Shown here piece after piece: positions 7,341-18,618 of a DNA stretch of 64,000 nt; the stretch's first letter is position 1; every line of letters starts with the position of its first letter. Location: assembly GCF_003336245.1 (NCBI RefSeq), contig NZ_QPHM01000001.1:1798001-1862000 (forward strand), written 5' to 3'. The DNA comes from Haloplanus salinus (lineage in GTDB: Archaea; Halobacteriota; Halobacteria; Halobacteriales; Haloferacaceae). Below the pieces are notes generated by a model that saw only the letters and a program-made list of their open reading frames with translations, had not been told where the DNA came from and ran no database searches. Both the position numbers and the translations under genes were made by a program.

Positions 7341-8896
7341 ACCGACAGAGCCGGCGCACGATTTCACGGGAGTACTTCTCACAGGAACGGCTCGCCGAAC
7401 ACCACTTCCGCTCGTTCAACGCCTTCCTAGACCGGGGGATGCAGGAAGTCGTCGACGAGAAAGAGCGCATCGAGACGGACATCGGCGACAAGGAAGGACA
7501 GGAGCCGGTCTTCGTCGAACTGGGCGACGTTCGCGTCGAGACGCCGCGAGTCCGGGAGGCCGACGGGAGCGAGGAACTCCTCTACCCACAGGAGGCCCGC
7601 CTGCGCAACATCACCTACGCCGCGCCGGTGTTCATGGAGATGGCCATCGTCCGTGGCGGCGAGGAAGAGGAGGAAGTCGTCGTCGACTCCACCGAGACGA
7701 AGGTGGGACGGATGCCGATCATGGTCGGCTCCCGCCGCTGCAACATCGCGGAGCTGACCCGCGAGGAACTGATCGACATCGGCGAGGACCCGGTCGATCC
7801 CGGCGGCTACTTCATCGTCAACGGCTCCGAACGGGTGCTGATGACGAGCGAAGACCTCGCGCCCAACAAGATCCTCGCCGAGTACGACACGAAGTACGGC
7901 GACGAGATTCAGGTCGCCAAGACGTTCAGCCAGCGCCGTGGCTACCGTGCGCTGGTGCTCTGTGAGCGCAACCGTGAGGGGATCCTCGAAGTCTCGTTCC
8001 CCTCCGTCTCGGGGAGCGTCAACTTCGTCACGCTGGTGCGCGCGCTCGGGCTGGAGTCGGACGAGGAGATCGTTCACCGCGTCAGCGACGACCCCGAGAT
8101 CGTGAAGTTCATGCTGGAGAACCTGGAGATGGCCGAAGTTCAAAGCGAGGAGGAGGCCATCGAAACGCTCGGCAAGCGCGTCGCCGGCGGCCAAGGGAAG
8201 AACTACCAGCTGAAACGCGCCAACTACGTCATCGACCGTTATCTGCTCCCACATCTCCACGAGGAGGGCGTCGACGAGGAGGAGGTCCGGATCAACAAGG
8301 CGTACTACCTCTGCCGGATGGCGGAGGCGTGTTTCGAACTCGCGCTGGAACGGCGCGAGGCCGACGACAAGGACCACTACGCGAACAAGCGCCTGAAGGT
8401 CAGCGGCGACCTGATGCGTGACCTGTTCCGGACGGCACTGAACAAGCTGGCCCGCGACGTGAAATACCAGCTCGAACGCGCGAACATGCGCAACCGGCAG
8501 TTGACGGTCAACACCGTCGTCCGCTCGGACGTGTTGACCGAGCGGCTGGAACACCCTATCGCCACGGGCAACTGGGTGGGCGGCCGCTCGGGCGTCTCCC
8601 AACTGGTCGACCGCACGGACTACATGGGCGTCCTGTCACACCTTCGTCGCCTGCGGAGCCCGCTCTCGCGCTCGCAACCCCACTTCGAGGCGCGTGACCT
8701 GCACGCGACCCAGTGGGGGCGCATCTGTCCCTCCGAGACGCCGGAGGGGCCGAACTGTGGGCTGGTGAAGAACTTCGCCCAGGCGATGGAGCTCTCCCAG
8801 AACGTGGAGGACGAACAGGAACTCAAACGCGAACTGGCGTCGATGGGGGTCGAGGGTATCCCCGGAATCGAAGGCGTCGACTCGATGGCGGATTAA
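7337..8896 (+). CDS. rpoB2: DNA-directed RNA polymerase subunit B''
   Basis: N-terminal part of the split beta-like subunit, 519 aa. It supplies the protrusion, lobe and the start of the fork region. Recognisable blocks are [22 protein letters not shown] near residue 155, [13 protein letters not shown], and near the C-terminus [19 protein letters not shown]. The natural split from B' follows that block and is normal in Halobacteria and some methanogens. The stop is followed by the rpoB1 start after a single base. Confidence 0.97.
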   Translation: MNRQSRRTISREYFSQERLAEHHFRSFNAFLDRGMQEVVDEKERIETDIGDKEGQEPVFVELGDVRVETPRVREADGSEELLYPQEARLRNITYAAPVFMEMAIVRGGEEEEEVVVDSTETKVGRMPIMVGSRRCNIAELTREELIDIGEDPVDPGGYFIVNGSERVLMTSEDLAPNKILAEYDTKYGDEIQVAKTFSQRRGYRALVLCERNREGILEVSFPSVSGSVNFVTLVRALGLESDEEIVHRVSDDPEIVKFMLENLEMAEVQSEEEAIETLGKRVAGGQGKNYQLKRANYVIDRYLLPHLHEEGVDEEEVRINKAYYLCRMAEACFELALERREADDKDHYANKRLKVSGDLMRDLFRTALNKLARDVKYQLERANMRNRQLTVNTVVRSDVLTERLEHPIATGNWVGGRSGVSQLVDRTDYMGVLSHLRRLRSPLSRSQPHFEARDLHATQWGRICPSETPEGPNCGLVKNFAQAMELSQNVEDEQELKRELASMGVEGIPGIEGVDSMAD

Positions 8897-8897
8897 C

Positions 8898-10724
8898 ATG
8901 GCTCAAGCACGCGAGGCGAAAGTATACGTCAACGGCAGTCTGGTCGGGACCCATCCCGACCCCGAACAGCTCGCAGAACAGATCCGCGAAGCGCGCCGCC
9001 GCGGGGACGTCAGCGACATGGTCAACGTCTCGATCAAGGAGCGCACGCGCGAGGTCATCATCAACGCGGACGCGGGACGGGCGCGCCGTCCGCTGATCGT
9101 CGTCGAGGACGGCGACCCGCTCCTCACGGACCAGGAGATCGAGGCGGTCGAGAACGGCGAGTTGAGTTTCGAACAACTCGTCGAGCGCGGCTACATCGAG
9201 TTCATCGACGCCGAGGAGGAGGAGGACATCTACGTCGCCGTCGACGAGGACGAACTCAACGACCGACACACCCATCTCGAAATCGATCCCCAGCTCATCT
9301 TCGGCATCGGCGCCGGGATGATCCCCTACCCCGAACACAACGCCAGTCCCCGGATTACGATGGGTGCGGGGATGATGAAGCAGTCGCTCGGGCTGCCGGC
9401 GGCCAACTACCGGATCCGGCCCGACACGCGCCAGCACCTGATGCACTACCCGCAGCTGGCGATGGTCAAAACGCAGACCACGGAACAGATCGGGTTCGAC
9501 GAGCGGCCGGCGGCACAGAACTTCGTCGTCGCCGTCATGTCCTACGAGGGGTTCAATATCGAAGACGCGCTCGTCATGAACAAGGGATCGGTCGATCGCG
9601 CGCTCGCGCGCTCTCATTTCTTCAGAACCTACGAGGGCGAGGAGCGCCGGTATCCGGGCGGCCAGGAGGACCGCTTCGAGGTGCCGAGCCAGGACGTGCG
9701 CGGCGCCCGCGGTGAGGACGCCTACACGCATCTGGACGAGGACGGCCTCGTCAACCCAGAGACGCAGGTCGACGAAAACTCGGTCCTGCTGGGGAAGACG
9801 AGCCCCCCGCGCTTCCTGGAGGAACCGGACGACATGGGCGGGCTCAGTCCGCAAAAGCGCCGCGAGACGAGCGTCACGATGCGCTCCGGCGAGGACGGCG
9901 TCGTCGACACGGTCACGCTGATGGAGGGCGAGGACGGCTCGAAGCTCTCGAAGGTCTCGGTGCGCGACGAGCGCATCCCCGAACTCGGGGACAAGTTCGC
10001 GTCCCGCCACGGCCAGAAGGGCGTCGTCGGCCACCTCGCGCCCCAGGAGGACATGCCCTTCACGCAGGAGGGCGTCGTGCCGGACTTGGTGCTCAACCCG
10101 CACGCCCTGCCGTCGCGGATGACGGTCGGTCACGTGCTGGAGATGCTGGGCGGCAAGGTCGGCTCGCTCGAGGGCCGCCGTGTCGACGGCACGGCGTTCC
10201 AGGGCGAGGACGAGTCCGAACTCCGGGAAGCGCTGGAGGACCACGGGTTCGAGTCCTCCGGCAAGGAGGTCATGTACTCCGGCGTCACGGGGGAGAAAAT
10301 CGAGGCGGAAATCTTCGTCGGCACCATCTTCTATCACAAGCTGTACCACATGGTGAGCAACAAGCTCCACGCCCGTTCGCGCGGGCCGGTGCAGGTGCTC
10401 ACCCGCCAGCCCACCGAGGGGCGCGCCCGCGAGGGTGGTCTGCGCGTGGGCGAGATGGAACGTGAGGTGCTGATCGGTCACGGGGCCGCGATGGCGCTCA
10501 AGGAGCGCTTGCTCGACTCCTCGGACCGCGAGAACGTCTACATCAGCGCCGAGACGGGGATGGTCGCCGTCGAGGACGTGGAGCAGCGCCGGGTGTACGA
10601 CCCCGTCACCGGCGACGAGGACGACATCCACGAGATCGAGGTGAGCTACGCGTTCAAACTCCTTCTCGACGAGATGATCGCACTCGGTATTCGACCGCGG
10701 CTGGAACTTGAGGACGCAGTGTAA
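8898..10724 (+). CDS. rpoB1: DNA-directed RNA polymerase subunit B'
   Basis: C-terminal part of the split beta-like subunit, 608 aa. It forms the hybrid-binding domain, wall and clamp side. Diagnostic blocks are GYNIEDA-like [22 protein letters not shown] near residue 215, [12 protein letters not shown] near 370, and [22 protein letters not shown] near 400, followed by the clamp region. Two bases separate its stop from rpoA1. Confidence 0.97.
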   Translation: MAQAREAKVYVNGSLVGTHPDPEQLAEQIREARRRGDVSDMVNVSIKERTREVIINADAGRARRPLIVVEDGDPLLTDQEIEAVENGELSFEQLVERGYIEFIDAEEEEDIYVAVDEDELNDRHTHLEIDPQLIFGIGAGMIPYPEHNASPRITMGAGMMKQSLGLPAANYRIRPDTRQHLMHYPQLAMVKTQTTEQIGFDERPAAQNFVVAVMSYEGFNIEDALVMNKGSVDRALARSHFFRTYEGEERRYPGGQEDRFEVPSQDVRGARGEDAYTHLDEDGLVNPETQVDENSVLLGKTSPPRFLEEPDDMGGLSPQKRRETSVTMRSGEDGVVDTVTLMEGEDGSKLSKVSVRDERIPELGDKFASRHGQKGVVGHLAPQEDMPFTQEGVVPDLVLNPHALPSRMTVGHVLEMLGGKVGSLEGRRVDGTAFQGEDESELREALEDHGFESSGKEVMYSGVTGEKIEAEIFVGTIFYHKLYHMVSNKLHARSRGPVQVLTRQPTEGRAREGGLRVGEMEREVLIGHGAAMALKERLLDSSDRENVYISAETGMVAVEDVEQRRVYDPVTGDEDDIHEIEVSYAFKLLLDEMIALGIRPRLELEDAV

Positions 10725-10726
10725 CA

Positions 10727-13666
10727 ATGTCAATGCAGTCACCAAAAGAGATCGGCGGCATTCAGTTCGGGTTGATGGACCCGGAGACGTATCGCGATAT
10801 GTCCGCGACGAAGGTCATCACGGCGGACACCTACGACGACGACGGCTACCCCATCGATATGGGGCTGATGGACCCGCGCTTGGGCGTCATCGACCCGGGA
10901 CTCGAGTGTCGGACCTGTGGTCAGCACTCCGGGTCGTGTAACGGGCACTTCGGGCACATCGAACTCGCGGCGCCCGTCATCCACGTCGGGTTCACGAAGC
11001 TCATCCGACGACTCCTGCGCTCGACGTGTCGGGAGTGCGGCCGGCTGGCGCTCACCGAGGAGGAGCGCGAGGAGTACGAGGAGAACCTCGTGCGGGCCGA
11101 GGAGCTCGGCGAGGACCCCAACGACGTGTTGAAGTCGGCGGTCCGGCAGGCGCGCAAGCAGAGCTACTGCCCGTTCCCGGACTGCGACGGCGTGATGCAC
11201 GACATCAAACACGAGAAGCCGACCACCTACTACGAGGTGCAGGACGTGCTCGCCGGGGACTATTCGGAGCGCATCGCCGAGGCGATGCAGCCCGACCCCG
11301 ACGACGAAGACGACGAGGGGACGAACCCGCGTGAGCTCGCGGAGGCCCTCGGTATCGACCTGGAGCGCGTCAACGACATCATGGCCGGCGAGTTCCGGCC
11401 GAAAAGCGACACGCGGAAGAAGCTGGAGAAGGCCCTCGGCGTGGACCTGACCGAGGAGGACATGAACAAGCTGATGCCCTCCGACATCCGGGATTGGTTC
11501 GAGGACATCCCGGACGAGGATATCGAGGTGCTGGGCATCGACCCCAGCCGCTCGCGGCCGGAGTGGATGATCCTCACCGTCCTCCCGGTGCCGCCGGTGA
11601 CGGCCCGTCCGTCCATCACGCTGGACAACGGCCAGCGCTCCGAGGACGACCTGACCCACAAGCTGGTGGACATCATCCGCATCAACCAGCGGTTCATGGA
11701 GAACCGCGAGGCCGGCGCGCCGCAACTGATCATCGAGGACCTCTGGGAGCTGCTCCAGTACCACGTCACCACGTTCATCGACAACGAGATTTCGGGGACG
11801 CCGCCGGCTCGACACCGATCCGGCCGCCCGCTGAAGACGCTCTCCCAGCGCCTCAAGGGGAAGGAGGGTCGCTTCCGTGGCTCCCTCTCCGGCAAGCGCG
11901 TCAACTTCTCCGCACGGACGGTCATCAGTCCGGACCCCACCCTGTCGCTCAACGAGGTCGGCGTGCCCGAACGGGTCGCCACGGAGATGACCCAGACGCT
12001 GAACGTCACCGAGCGCAACGTCGACCAGGCGCGACAGTACGTCGCCAACGGCCCCGAGGGCCATCCGGGCGCCAACTACGTCCGTCGCCCGGACGGCAGG
12101 CGGCTGAAGGTGACCGAAAAGAACTGTGAGGAGCTCGCCACCAAGGTGGAGGAGGGGTGGGAGGTCAACCGCCACCTCGTCGACGGTGACATCGTGATCT
12201 TCAACCGCCAACCGTCGCTCCACCGGATGAGTATCATGGCCCACGAGGTGGTCGTGATGCCCTACAAGACGTTCCGGCTGAACACTACGGTCTGCCCGCC
12301 GTACAACGCCGACTTCGACGGCGACGAGATGAACATGCACGCCCTCCAGAACGAGGAGGCGCGGGCGGAGGCACGGGTGCTGATGCGCGTTCAGGAACAG
12401 ATCCTGTCGCCGCGATTCGGCGAGAACATCATCGGCGCGATTCAGGACCACATCAGCGGTACCTACCTGTTGACCCACGAGAACCCCCACTTCTCGGAGA
12501 CGCAGGCGCTCGACCTGCTACGGGCGACGAGCGTGGACGAACTCCCGCCGGCCGACGGCGAGGAGCACGGCGACCCGTACTGGACGGGCCGCACCGTCTT
12601 CTCCGAGCTCCTGCCGGACGACCTGAACCTCGAGTTCACGTCGTCGGCGGGCGATACGGTCGAAATCGCCGACGGCCAGCTCGTCTCGGGCACCATCGAC
12701 GAGGACGCGGTCGGCGCGTTCGGTGGCGAAATCGTCGACACGCTCACCAAGGTGTACTCCGAGACGCGCGCCCGCGTATTCATCAACGAGGTGGCCGCGC
12801 TGGCGATGCGGGCGATCATGCACTTCGGCTTCTCGCTGGGTATCGACGACGAGTCGATTCCGGAGGAGGCAAACGAGATGGTCGACGAGGCCATCGACAA
12901 CGCCTACGAGCGCATCGAGGACCTCATCGAGACGTACGAGGCGGGCGAACTCGAATCCCTGCCCGGCCGGACCATCGACGAGACGCTGGAGATGAAGGTG
13001 ATGCAGACGCTCGGCAAGGCCCGCGACAGCGCGGGCGAAATCGCCGAGAACCACTTCGACGAGGACAATCCGGCGGTCATCATGGCCCGGTCGGGTGCCC
13101 GTGGGTCGATGCTCAACCTCACCCAGATGGCCGGCTGCGTGGGCCAGCAGGCAGTCCGTGGCGAGCGGATCAACCGTGGCTACGAGGACCGCACGCTGAG
13201 CCACTACGAGCCGAACGACCTCTCCGCGGAGGCCCACGGCTTCGTCGAGAACTCCTACCGCGGCGGCCTCACCCCACGTGAGTTCTTCTTCCACGCGATG
13301 GGTGGGCGCGAGGGGCTGGTCGACACTGCCGTCCGGACGTCGAAGTCCGGCTACCTGCAGCGTCGCCTCATCAACGCCCTCTCGGAACTTGAGTCCCAGT
13401 ACGACGGCACCGTCCGCGACACCTCCGACACCATCGTCCAGTTCGAGTTCGGCGAGGACGGCACCAGTCCGGTGAAGGTGTCCTCCACCGACGAGAACCC
13501 CATCGACGTCGAGGGGATCGCGGACCGGATCGTCGAGGCGGAGTTCGACTCCGACGCGGAGAAAGAGCGGTTCCTCGGCGAGCGTGAGCCGCCGACGAAC
13601 CTCTCGGAGTACGCGGGTCCCGGTCTCAACAAGGCCCAGGGCATGGAGGTGGAGTCAGATGACTGA
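10727..13666 (+). CDS. rpoA1: DNA-directed RNA polymerase subunit A'
   Basis: N-terminal part of the split largest subunit, 979 aa. Clamp zinc site: [17 protein letters not shown] near residues 57-73, with further Cys pairs (CRECG and CPFPDCDG). The catalytic Mg2+ loop NADFDGDEM places the three aspartates at 529, 531 and 533. An acidic segment around residues 185-200 ([10 protein letters not shown]) is a halophilic insertion. Met-1 follows a Shine-Dalgarno-poor 2-base gap, so coupling to rpoB1 is likely. The 3' end overlaps rpoA2 by 8 bases. Confidence 0.97.
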   Translation: MSMQSPKEIGGIQFGLMDPETYRDMSATKVITADTYDDDGYPIDMGLMDPRLGVIDPGLECRTCGQHSGSCNGHFGHIELAAPVIHVGFTKLIRRLLRSTCRECGRLALTEEEREEYEENLVRAEELGEDPNDVLKSAVRQARKQSYCPFPDCDGVMHDIKHEKPTTYYEVQDVLAGDYSERIAEAMQPDPDDEDDEGTNPRELAEALGIDLERVNDIMAGEFRPKSDTRKKLEKALGVDLTEEDMNKLMPSDIRDWFEDIPDEDIEVLGIDPSRSRPEWMILTVLPVPPVTARPSITLDNGQRSEDDLTHKLVDIIRINQRFMENREAGAPQLIIEDLWELLQYHVTTFIDNEISGTPPARHRSGRPLKTLSQRLKGKEGRFRGSLSGKRVNFSARTVISPDPTLSLNEVGVPERVATEMTQTLNVTERNVDQARQYVANGPEGHPGANYVRRPDGRRLKVTEKNCEELATKVEEGWEVNRHLVDGDIVIFNRQPSLHRMSIMAHEVVVMPYKTFRLNTTVCPPYNADFDGDEMNMHALQNEEARAEARVLMRVQEQILSPRFGENIIGAIQDHISGTYLLTHENPHFSETQALDLLRATSVDELPPADGEEHGDPYWTGRTVFSELLPDDLNLEFTSSAGDTVEIADGQLVSGTIDEDAVGAFGGEIVDTLTKVYSETRARVFINEVAALAMRAIMHFGFSLGIDDESIPEEANEMVDEAIDNAYERIEDLIETYEAGELESLPGRTIDETLEMKVMQTLGKARDSAGEIAENHFDEDNPAVIMARSGARGSMLNLTQMAGCVGQQAVRGERINRGYEDRTLSHYEPNDLSAEAHGFVENSYRGGLTPREFFFHAMGGREGLVDTAVRTSKSGYLQRRLINALSELESQYDGTVRDTSDTIVQFEFGEDGTSPVKVSSTDENPIDVEGIADRIVEAEFDSDAEKERFLGEREPPTNLSEYAGPGLNKAQGMEVESDD

Positions 13667-16349
13667 CTACGAACACGTCACCGAGGACATCGAGGCGGTC
13701 GTCGAGGACACCGAGTTACCCCGACGGCTCAAGACCCAGATCTACGAGACGATCGAGGACCGCGGGACGGTCACGGTCGAGCAGGCCAACGAAATCGCGC
13801 AGGCGACCGAGTCGCGCTACGTCGATACGCGGGTCGATCCGCTCGACCCCGTCGGTACGGTGTCGGCACAGTCCATCGGCGAACCCGGAACGCAGATGTC
13901 GATCCCGGGTGACGAACGGGTGCTCGTCCGGCGGGACGGCGAGACCGACGTCGCGGAAATCGGGGCCGTCGTCGACGACCTTCTCGATACCCGCGAGTCA
14001 CGGACGATGGGTGATCACGAGGTGGCTCGCGCGCCCGAGGGTGTCGAGGTGCTCTCGCTCCGCGCCGACGAGCGAGTCGAGTGGAAGCCGCTGGCGGAGG
14101 TGAGCCGCCACGACGCACCCGACGAACTCCTGCGCTTCGACCTCGAATCCGGTCGGACGATCCGGGCGACGAGGGCTCACTCCTTCGTCACCCGCCGCGA
14201 CAACGAGGTCGTCCCCGTGGCTGGCGACGACTTGGACGAGGACGACTGGCTCCCGGTCGTTCGATCCTTCGACGGCGACGGGCCGGAGACGGTCGACCTT
14301 CGGGAGTACCTGCCGGCCGACGACTACTGGTTCACGTCCACGCTCGCCGACGGCGGCACCGCTACCGCGGCCGACCAGCCGGGTGGGACGGAGCAGATCC
14401 GGAACAAGCGCCGGGCACTCGACGAGGGAACGCTCGAGGACGGTGCCGCGTACCCGGTGCAGGGAACGACCGGTCTCCCGGAGCAGTTCCCGCTCGACGA
14501 GGAGACCGGATTCCTCGTCGGCGCCGTCCTCGCCGAGGGGAACGTCACGGACTACTACGTCTCGGTTTCGAACGCCGATCCGGCGTTCCGGGAGCGCGTC
14601 CGTGCCGTCGCCGCCCGCTTCGATCTCTCCACTAACGAGTACGAGAACGCCAGCGGATTCGCAACGGGGCACGACCTGCGGATCAACGGCAAGGTCCTCG
14701 CGGAGTTCATCGGCGAGGCCTGCTACGCGGACGGCGCGAAGGTCGTCCCGTCGTTCGCGTTCGGGGCGCCCCGGCCGTTCGTTCGTGGCCTCCTCGCGGG
14801 CTACGTCGGCGGCGACGGCAACGTCGCGGACCGCGCCATCCGGGCGAGTTCGCGCTCGGAACGGCTCGTCGAAGGGATCGCGCTTCTGCTCCCTCGGTTC
14901 GACGTGTACGCGACGCTCGGCGAGCAGGACGGGTCCCGAACGCTCCGGATTCCGGCCAAGTACGTCCCGCGGTTCCACGACCGGATCGGACTGGTCGGCG
15001 AACGCGGCGCCGACCTCGCCGCCGCGGCCGACGCCATCGACCCCGACGGCCCGGACGCGACGGACCAGATTCCGAACTTCGGGGACGCACTCGACGCCGT
15101 CGCGGCGGATGCCGGGATTCCCGCTCGGCAGACGAACAGCGCCAGCCGCCGGCAGCGGATCGGACGCAATCGGCTGGCGCGGGTCGTCGCCGAGGTGGCC
15201 GACCGAACCGAGGAGCGCTCGCCCGAACTCGACGCGCTCGACCGCGCGGTAAACGGCGACGTGGTCTGGGAGCGCATCGAATCCGTCGAGCGAATCGCCC
15301 CGCCCGACGAGTACGTCTACGACTTCTCCGTGCACGGACTGGAGACGTTCACAACCGCGCAGGGCGTCGTGACGCACAACACGATGAACACGTTCCACTA
15401 CGCGGGCGTCGCGGAGATCGACGTGACCCAGGGGCTCCCCCGCCTCATCGAACTCGTCGACGCGCGGAAGACCCCGGACACGCCGATGATGACGGTGTAT
15501 CTCGACGAGGAGTACGCGACCGACCGCGAACGCGCCCACGAGGTCGTGTGGTCGATCGAGTCGACCAAGATCCTCTCGCTGGGCGACGTGTCGACGAACG
15601 TCGCGGACATGCTGGTGCAGGTCGACCTCAACGACGAGACGCTGTTGGAGCGGTGGCCGACGGTCGGCGACACCGGCGAAATCGCGGCAGAGATCGCCGA
15701 AACTATCGAGGACGCACTCGGCGTCCAGACCCGCCGCTCGGGGACGCTCATCGAGTTCGGTCCCTCGGAGCCGAGCTACCGCGAACTCCTCCAACTGGTC
15801 GAGGAGCTGCGCGACGTGGTGTTCAAGGGGATCGAGGAGGTGTCCCGCGTCGTCATCCGCAAGGAGACCTTGGAGGACGGCGAGGAGTTCGTCCTCTACA
15901 CCGAAGGATCGGCCTTCGGCGACGTCATCGAGATCGAGGGCGTCGACGCCTCGCGGACGACGTGTAACAATATCCACGAAATCTACCGCCAACTCGGCGT
16001 CGAAGCGGCCCGTGAGGCCATCATCAACGAGACGATGGACACGCTCGAAGAGCAGGGCCTCGACGACGTGAACGTCCGTCATCTGATGCTCGTGGCCGAC
16101 ATCATGACCAACCGCGGTACCATCGAGTCCATCGGCCGCCACGGCATCTCGGGATCGAAGGAGTCGGTGCTCGCTCGCGCCGCGTTCGAGGTGACGGTCA
16201 ATCACCTGCTCGACGCGGCGATCCACGGCGAGCGCGACCGTCTCGACGGCGTCATCGAGAACGTCATCGTCGGCAAGCCGGTCGCCATCGGCACCGGCGA
16301 CGTGGACCTACGGATGGGGTCGTTCAGCGCGCAGCCCTCGGACGACTAA
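13659..16349 (+). CDS. rpoA2: DNA-directed RNA polymerase subunit A'', interrupted by an intein
   Basis: C-terminal part of the split largest subunit (bridge helix/trigger loop side, jaw). The precursor has 896 aa. Residues 81-574 are an intein, leaving a 402-aa mature subunit, the normal size for A''. The N-extein ends in IGEPGTQM and the C-extein resumes with [12 protein letters not shown], restoring the highly conserved [16 protein letters not shown] block. MTDYEHVT was taken as the start because it overlaps the rpoA1 stop by 8 bases and matches the usual N-terminus. Correct splicing is needed for an essential enzyme. Confidence 0.95.
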   Translation: MTDYEHVTEDIEAVVEDTELPRRLKTQIYETIEDRGTVTVEQANEIAQATESRYVDTRVDPLDPVGTVSAQSIGEPGTQMSIPGDERVLVRRDGETDVAEIGAVVDDLLDTRESRTMGDHEVARAPEGVEVLSLRADERVEWKPLAEVSRHDAPDELLRFDLESGRTIRATRAHSFVTRRDNEVVPVAGDDLDEDDWLPVVRSFDGDGPETVDLREYLPADDYWFTSTLADGGTATAADQPGGTEQIRNKRRALDEGTLEDGAAYPVQGTTGLPEQFPLDEETGFLVGAVLAEGNVTDYYVSVSNADPAFRERVRAVAARFDLSTNEYENASGFATGHDLRINGKVLAEFIGEACYADGAKVVPSFAFGAPRPFVRGLLAGYVGGDGNVADRAIRASSRSERLVEGIALLLPRFDVYATLGEQDGSRTLRIPAKYVPRFHDRIGLVGERGADLAAAADAIDPDGPDATDQIPNFGDALDAVAADAGIPARQTNSASRRQRIGRNRLARVVAEVADRTEERSPELDALDRAVNGDVVWERIESVERIAPPDEYVYDFSVHGLETFTTAQGVVTHNTMNTFHYAGVAEIDVTQGLPRLIELVDARKTPDTPMMTVYLDEEYATDRERAHEVVWSIESTKILSLGDVSTNVADMLVQVDLNDETLLERWPTVGDTGEIAAEIAETIEDALGVQTRRSGTLIEFGPSEPSYRELLQLVEELRDVVFKGIEEVSRVVIRKETLEDGEEFVLYTEGSAFGDVIEIEGVDASRTTCNNIHEIYRQLGVEAAREAIINETMDTLEEQGLDDVNVRHLMLVADIMTNRGTIESIGRHGISGSKESVLARAAFEVTVNHLLDAAIHGERDRLDGVIENVIVGKPVAIGTGDVDLRMGSFSAQPSDD
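13899..15380 (+). mobile_element. RpoA'' intein with LAGLIDADG homing endonuclease
   Basis: 494 residues. The first residue is Ser ([12 protein letters not shown]). Block B reads IRATRAHSF with the splicing His. The C-terminal blocks are [14 protein letters not shown] and VVTHN, followed by Thr as the +1 nucleophile. Two LAGLIDADG helices are visible: [11 protein letters not shown] and [11 protein letters not shown], about 110 residues apart. Both keep an acidic residue, so the endonuclease may be active. The insertion lies at the catalytic bridge-helix region, a site recurrently invaded by archaeal RNA polymerase inteins. Codon use and acidity match the host, so it is well adapted. Confidence 0.93.
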
Positions 16350-16355
16350 CCGTCG

Positions 16356-16781
16356 ATGCGGGTCACCCTCTCGGATCGCGACCGTCGGTTCATCGCCCGG
16401 TTCGAGGACGAGACCGGTGCGACCGCCCGCGACTGCCTGATCTACGACGAACCGGACCGCGTCGTCTTCCTCGTCGCCGCCGGCGAGATGGCGCAGGCGG
16501 TCGGTCCCGGCGGACGGAACGTGCGACGCGCCGAGGAGACGCTCGGCCGGACGGTCGAACTCGTCGAGAACGCGGACACGCCGGAGGCGTTCGTCGCCAA
16601 CGCGTTGTCACCGGCGGCGGTGACCCACGTCACGATCAGCGAACAGGGCGATCGGATCGCGTACGCGGAGGTTCCGGACGCCGACCGCGGCGCTGCCATC
16701 GGCCGCAACGGGCGGAACATCGAGACGGCGCGTCAGCTAGCGCGTCGCCACTACGAGTTGGACGACGTGCAGTTGACGTGA
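16356..16781 (+). CDS. nusA: NusA-like transcription termination/antitermination factor
   Basis: Archaeal NusA of 141 aa, which has only the two KH domains of bacterial NusA. The GxxG loops are VGPGGRNV near residue 50 and IGRNGRNI near residue 113. The gene starts 6 bases after rpoA2 and precedes the ribosomal S12 gene, the canonical archaeal order. It probably binds nascent RNA. Confidence 0.93.
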   Translation: MRVTLSDRDRRFIARFEDETGATARDCLIYDEPDRVVFLVAAGEMAQAVGPGGRNVRRAEETLGRTVELVENADTPEAFVANALSPAAVTHVTISEQGDRIAYAEVPDADRGAAIGRNGRNIETARQLARRHYELDDVQLT

Positions 16782-17289
16782 CGATGCTCGAACGCGGCCA
16801 GCCGTCGACGACGGGCGATCCGGTCACGCCGCCAGGGAACAGACGCCCGCGTAACTTCGTTCTCGCGTCCCGACGCGCCAGCGCTCCGCCCCATCGGAAC
16901 GGGCGGGCGTAACCACGTCCCGGCTCCCTCGCGCCGACGAGGACGGCGTCGTCGGTCCGGACCGGTGCGGTCGGATCGGCGTCGAGGGCGGTCGTCCACC
17001 GTTCGCGGCCGTCTTCCAGCGGGCGCGACGCGACCCCCGTTTCGTCTGCGACGACGGGTCGGGCGGCGTCGTACCGACCCGGCGTGTGGCGTCACGCACC
17101 GGTCGGGTCCGCAGGGCGGTGACGGGAGGGTACCGGCGGTCCCGGCGTCGGCCCGACACTGGGAATCGATCCCGTCGCCGTCGGCGACTCGTCGGCGCCG
17201 AACTCACCGAACACACACCCGAACGGCCGGTGATCGCGGCACTTCCGAGGAGCGTGAAGGTCCGACGGCGGGAGCCAACGGCCGGGCAC
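16782..17289 (-). pseudogene. Possible decayed minus-strand gene in the nusA-rpsL gap
   Basis: The 720 bases between nusA and rpsL hold no intact gene. One minus-strand frame runs about 500 bases with one internal stop (17092-17094). It looks protein-like: PGRYDAARPVVADETGVA, ERWTTALDADPTAPVRTDD, and codons with G/C-ending third positions. No family is recognised and there is no clear start. The part nearest rpsL (17290-17460) shows nothing. Confidence 0.3.
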
Positions 17290-17466
17290 GCCGGCGACAC
17301 GGGGATAAACTGTCCGAACGCCGATGCGCCTCTCACGACTTCTCGGCGCTCTTTCGGCGCTCAGCGCCGCTCTCCGGACGCGGCTTCGTTTCAGAGGAGT
17401 CGCTCAGATCGGAGTAGCGGGTGCCCTAACGCGTTCTGAGCCGGTTTCGCCGGCCCGGAAAAGGGA

Positions 17467-17476
17467 GGCTTAAGTA
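17467..17476 (+). promoter_or_regulatory. Probable promoter element of the rpsL-rpsG operon
   Basis: AGGCTTAAGTAG is the only A/T-rich block close to the rpsL start and lies about 30 bases upstream of the ATG at 17502. That spacing would give a short or absent leader. Confidence 0.5.
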
Positions 17477-17501
17477 GCTCCGTCGGGAATTGAGTTGCAC
17501 T

Positions 17502-17930
17502 ATGGCGAACGGCAAGTACGCGGCCCGCAAACTCAAGAAGGACCGCCAGACGCGACGGTGGTCCGACTCGGAGTACGCGCGACGCGAGCGCGGTCTCCGG
17601 AAGAAATCGGACCCGCTCGAGGGCGCCCCCCAGGCCCGGGGTATCGTCCTCGAGAAGGTCGGCATCGAGGCGAAACAGCCCAACTCCGCGATCCGGAAGT
17701 GCGTCCGGGTTCAGCTCATCAAGAACGGGAAGCAGGTGACGGCCTTCTGCCCCGGCGACGGCGCCATCTCGTTCATCGACGAACACGACGAGGTCACCAT
17801 CGCCGGCATCGGCGGCGCGAAGGGTCGCGCGATGGGCGACCTCTCCGGCGTGAACTACAAAGTCGAGAAGGTCAACGGCGTGTCGATGATCGAACTCGTC
17901 CGCGGTAACGCGGAGAAGCCCGTCCGATAA
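17502..17930 (+). CDS. rpsL: 30S ribosomal protein S12
   Basis: 142 aa, the usual haloarchaeal length. Decoding-centre protein of the small subunit. [19 protein letters not shown] and the C-terminal VSMIELVRG blocks are typical. [15 protein letters not shown] is the conserved archaeal N-terminus, so the start is taken there rather than at a frame-matched codon four residues upstream. The stop overlaps the rpsG start by one base (TAATG). Confidence 0.97.
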   Translation: MANGKYAARKLKKDRQTRRWSDSEYARRERGLRKKSDPLEGAPQARGIVLEKVGIEAKQPNSAIRKCVRVQLIKNGKQVTAFCPGDGAISFIDEHDEVTIAGIGGAKGRAMGDLSGVNYKVEKVNGVSMIELVRGNAEKPVR

Positions 17931-18544
17931 TGTCCGAGAGCGACACCCCCGAGCCGGACGCCCCGGCCGGAAGCGAGGACCAGGAGACGGACGCGCTGTT
18001 GTTCGGCGTCTGGGAGACGGACGACATCGCGTACGTCGACCCCAGCACGCAGCGCTACATCAACGTGACCCCCATTGCGCACACGATGGGTCGCCACGCC
18101 TCCAAGCAGTTCCAGAAGAGCGAGATTTCGGTCGTCGAGCGGTTGATCAATCGCCTGATGCAGACCGAGGAGAACACGGGGAAAAAGCAGCAGGCGATGC
18201 GCATCGTCCGCGACGCCTTCGAAATCGTTCACGAGGACACGGAGGAGAACCCGGTGCAGGTGCTCGTTACGGCCGTCGAGAACGCCGCGCCGCGCGAGGA
18301 GACGGTTCGCCTGAAGTACGGTGGCATCTCCGTCCCACAGGCCGTCGACGTGGCCCCCCAGCGCCGGGTCGACCAGGCGCTGAAGTTCCTCGCGGAGGGC
18401 ACCTACCGCGGCTCCTACAAGACGCCGACGAGCGTCGCGCAGGCGCTTGCCACGCAGTTGACGGGCGCCGCCGACTACGACGTCGGCACCTACGCCATCA
18501 ACCAGAAAGAGGAAGCCGAGCGGGTCGCCGCCGCCGCGCGGTAA
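17930..18544 (+). CDS. rpsG: 30S ribosomal protein S7
   Basis: 204 aa. Primary 16S rRNA-binding protein of the small-subunit head. Conserved blocks are ERLINRLM and NPVQVLVTAVENAAPREE, followed by GGISVPQAVDVAPQRRVD. The first 25 residues are an acidic halophilic extension. It is coupled to rpsL by a one-base stop/start overlap. In many archaea EF-2 follows directly; here two unrelated genes intervene. Confidence 0.97.
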   Translation: MSESDTPEPDAPAGSEDQETDALLFGVWETDDIAYVDPSTQRYINVTPIAHTMGRHASKQFQKSEISVVERLINRLMQTEENTGKKQQAMRIVRDAFEIVHEDTEENPVQVLVTAVENAAPREETVRLKYGGISVPQAVDVAPQRRVDQALKFLAEGTYRGSYKTPTSVAQALATQLTGAADYDVGTYAINQKEEAERVAAAAR

Positions 18545-18618
18545 TCTACACCTTTTCTTCCGCGTCGACGACGGCCGACAGCCGACAGTATATGTAGCCC
18601 CCGGTCGACTGAACTGCC

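Noticed and set aside
8823-10745. Minus-strand 640-codon open frame opposite rpoB1
   Set aside because: Same GC shadow; its sequence is rich in Val, His, Asp and Arg without family features.
13998-16226. Minus-strand 742-codon open frame opposite rpoA2
   Set aside because: Mirror of the intein-containing subunit; no motif.
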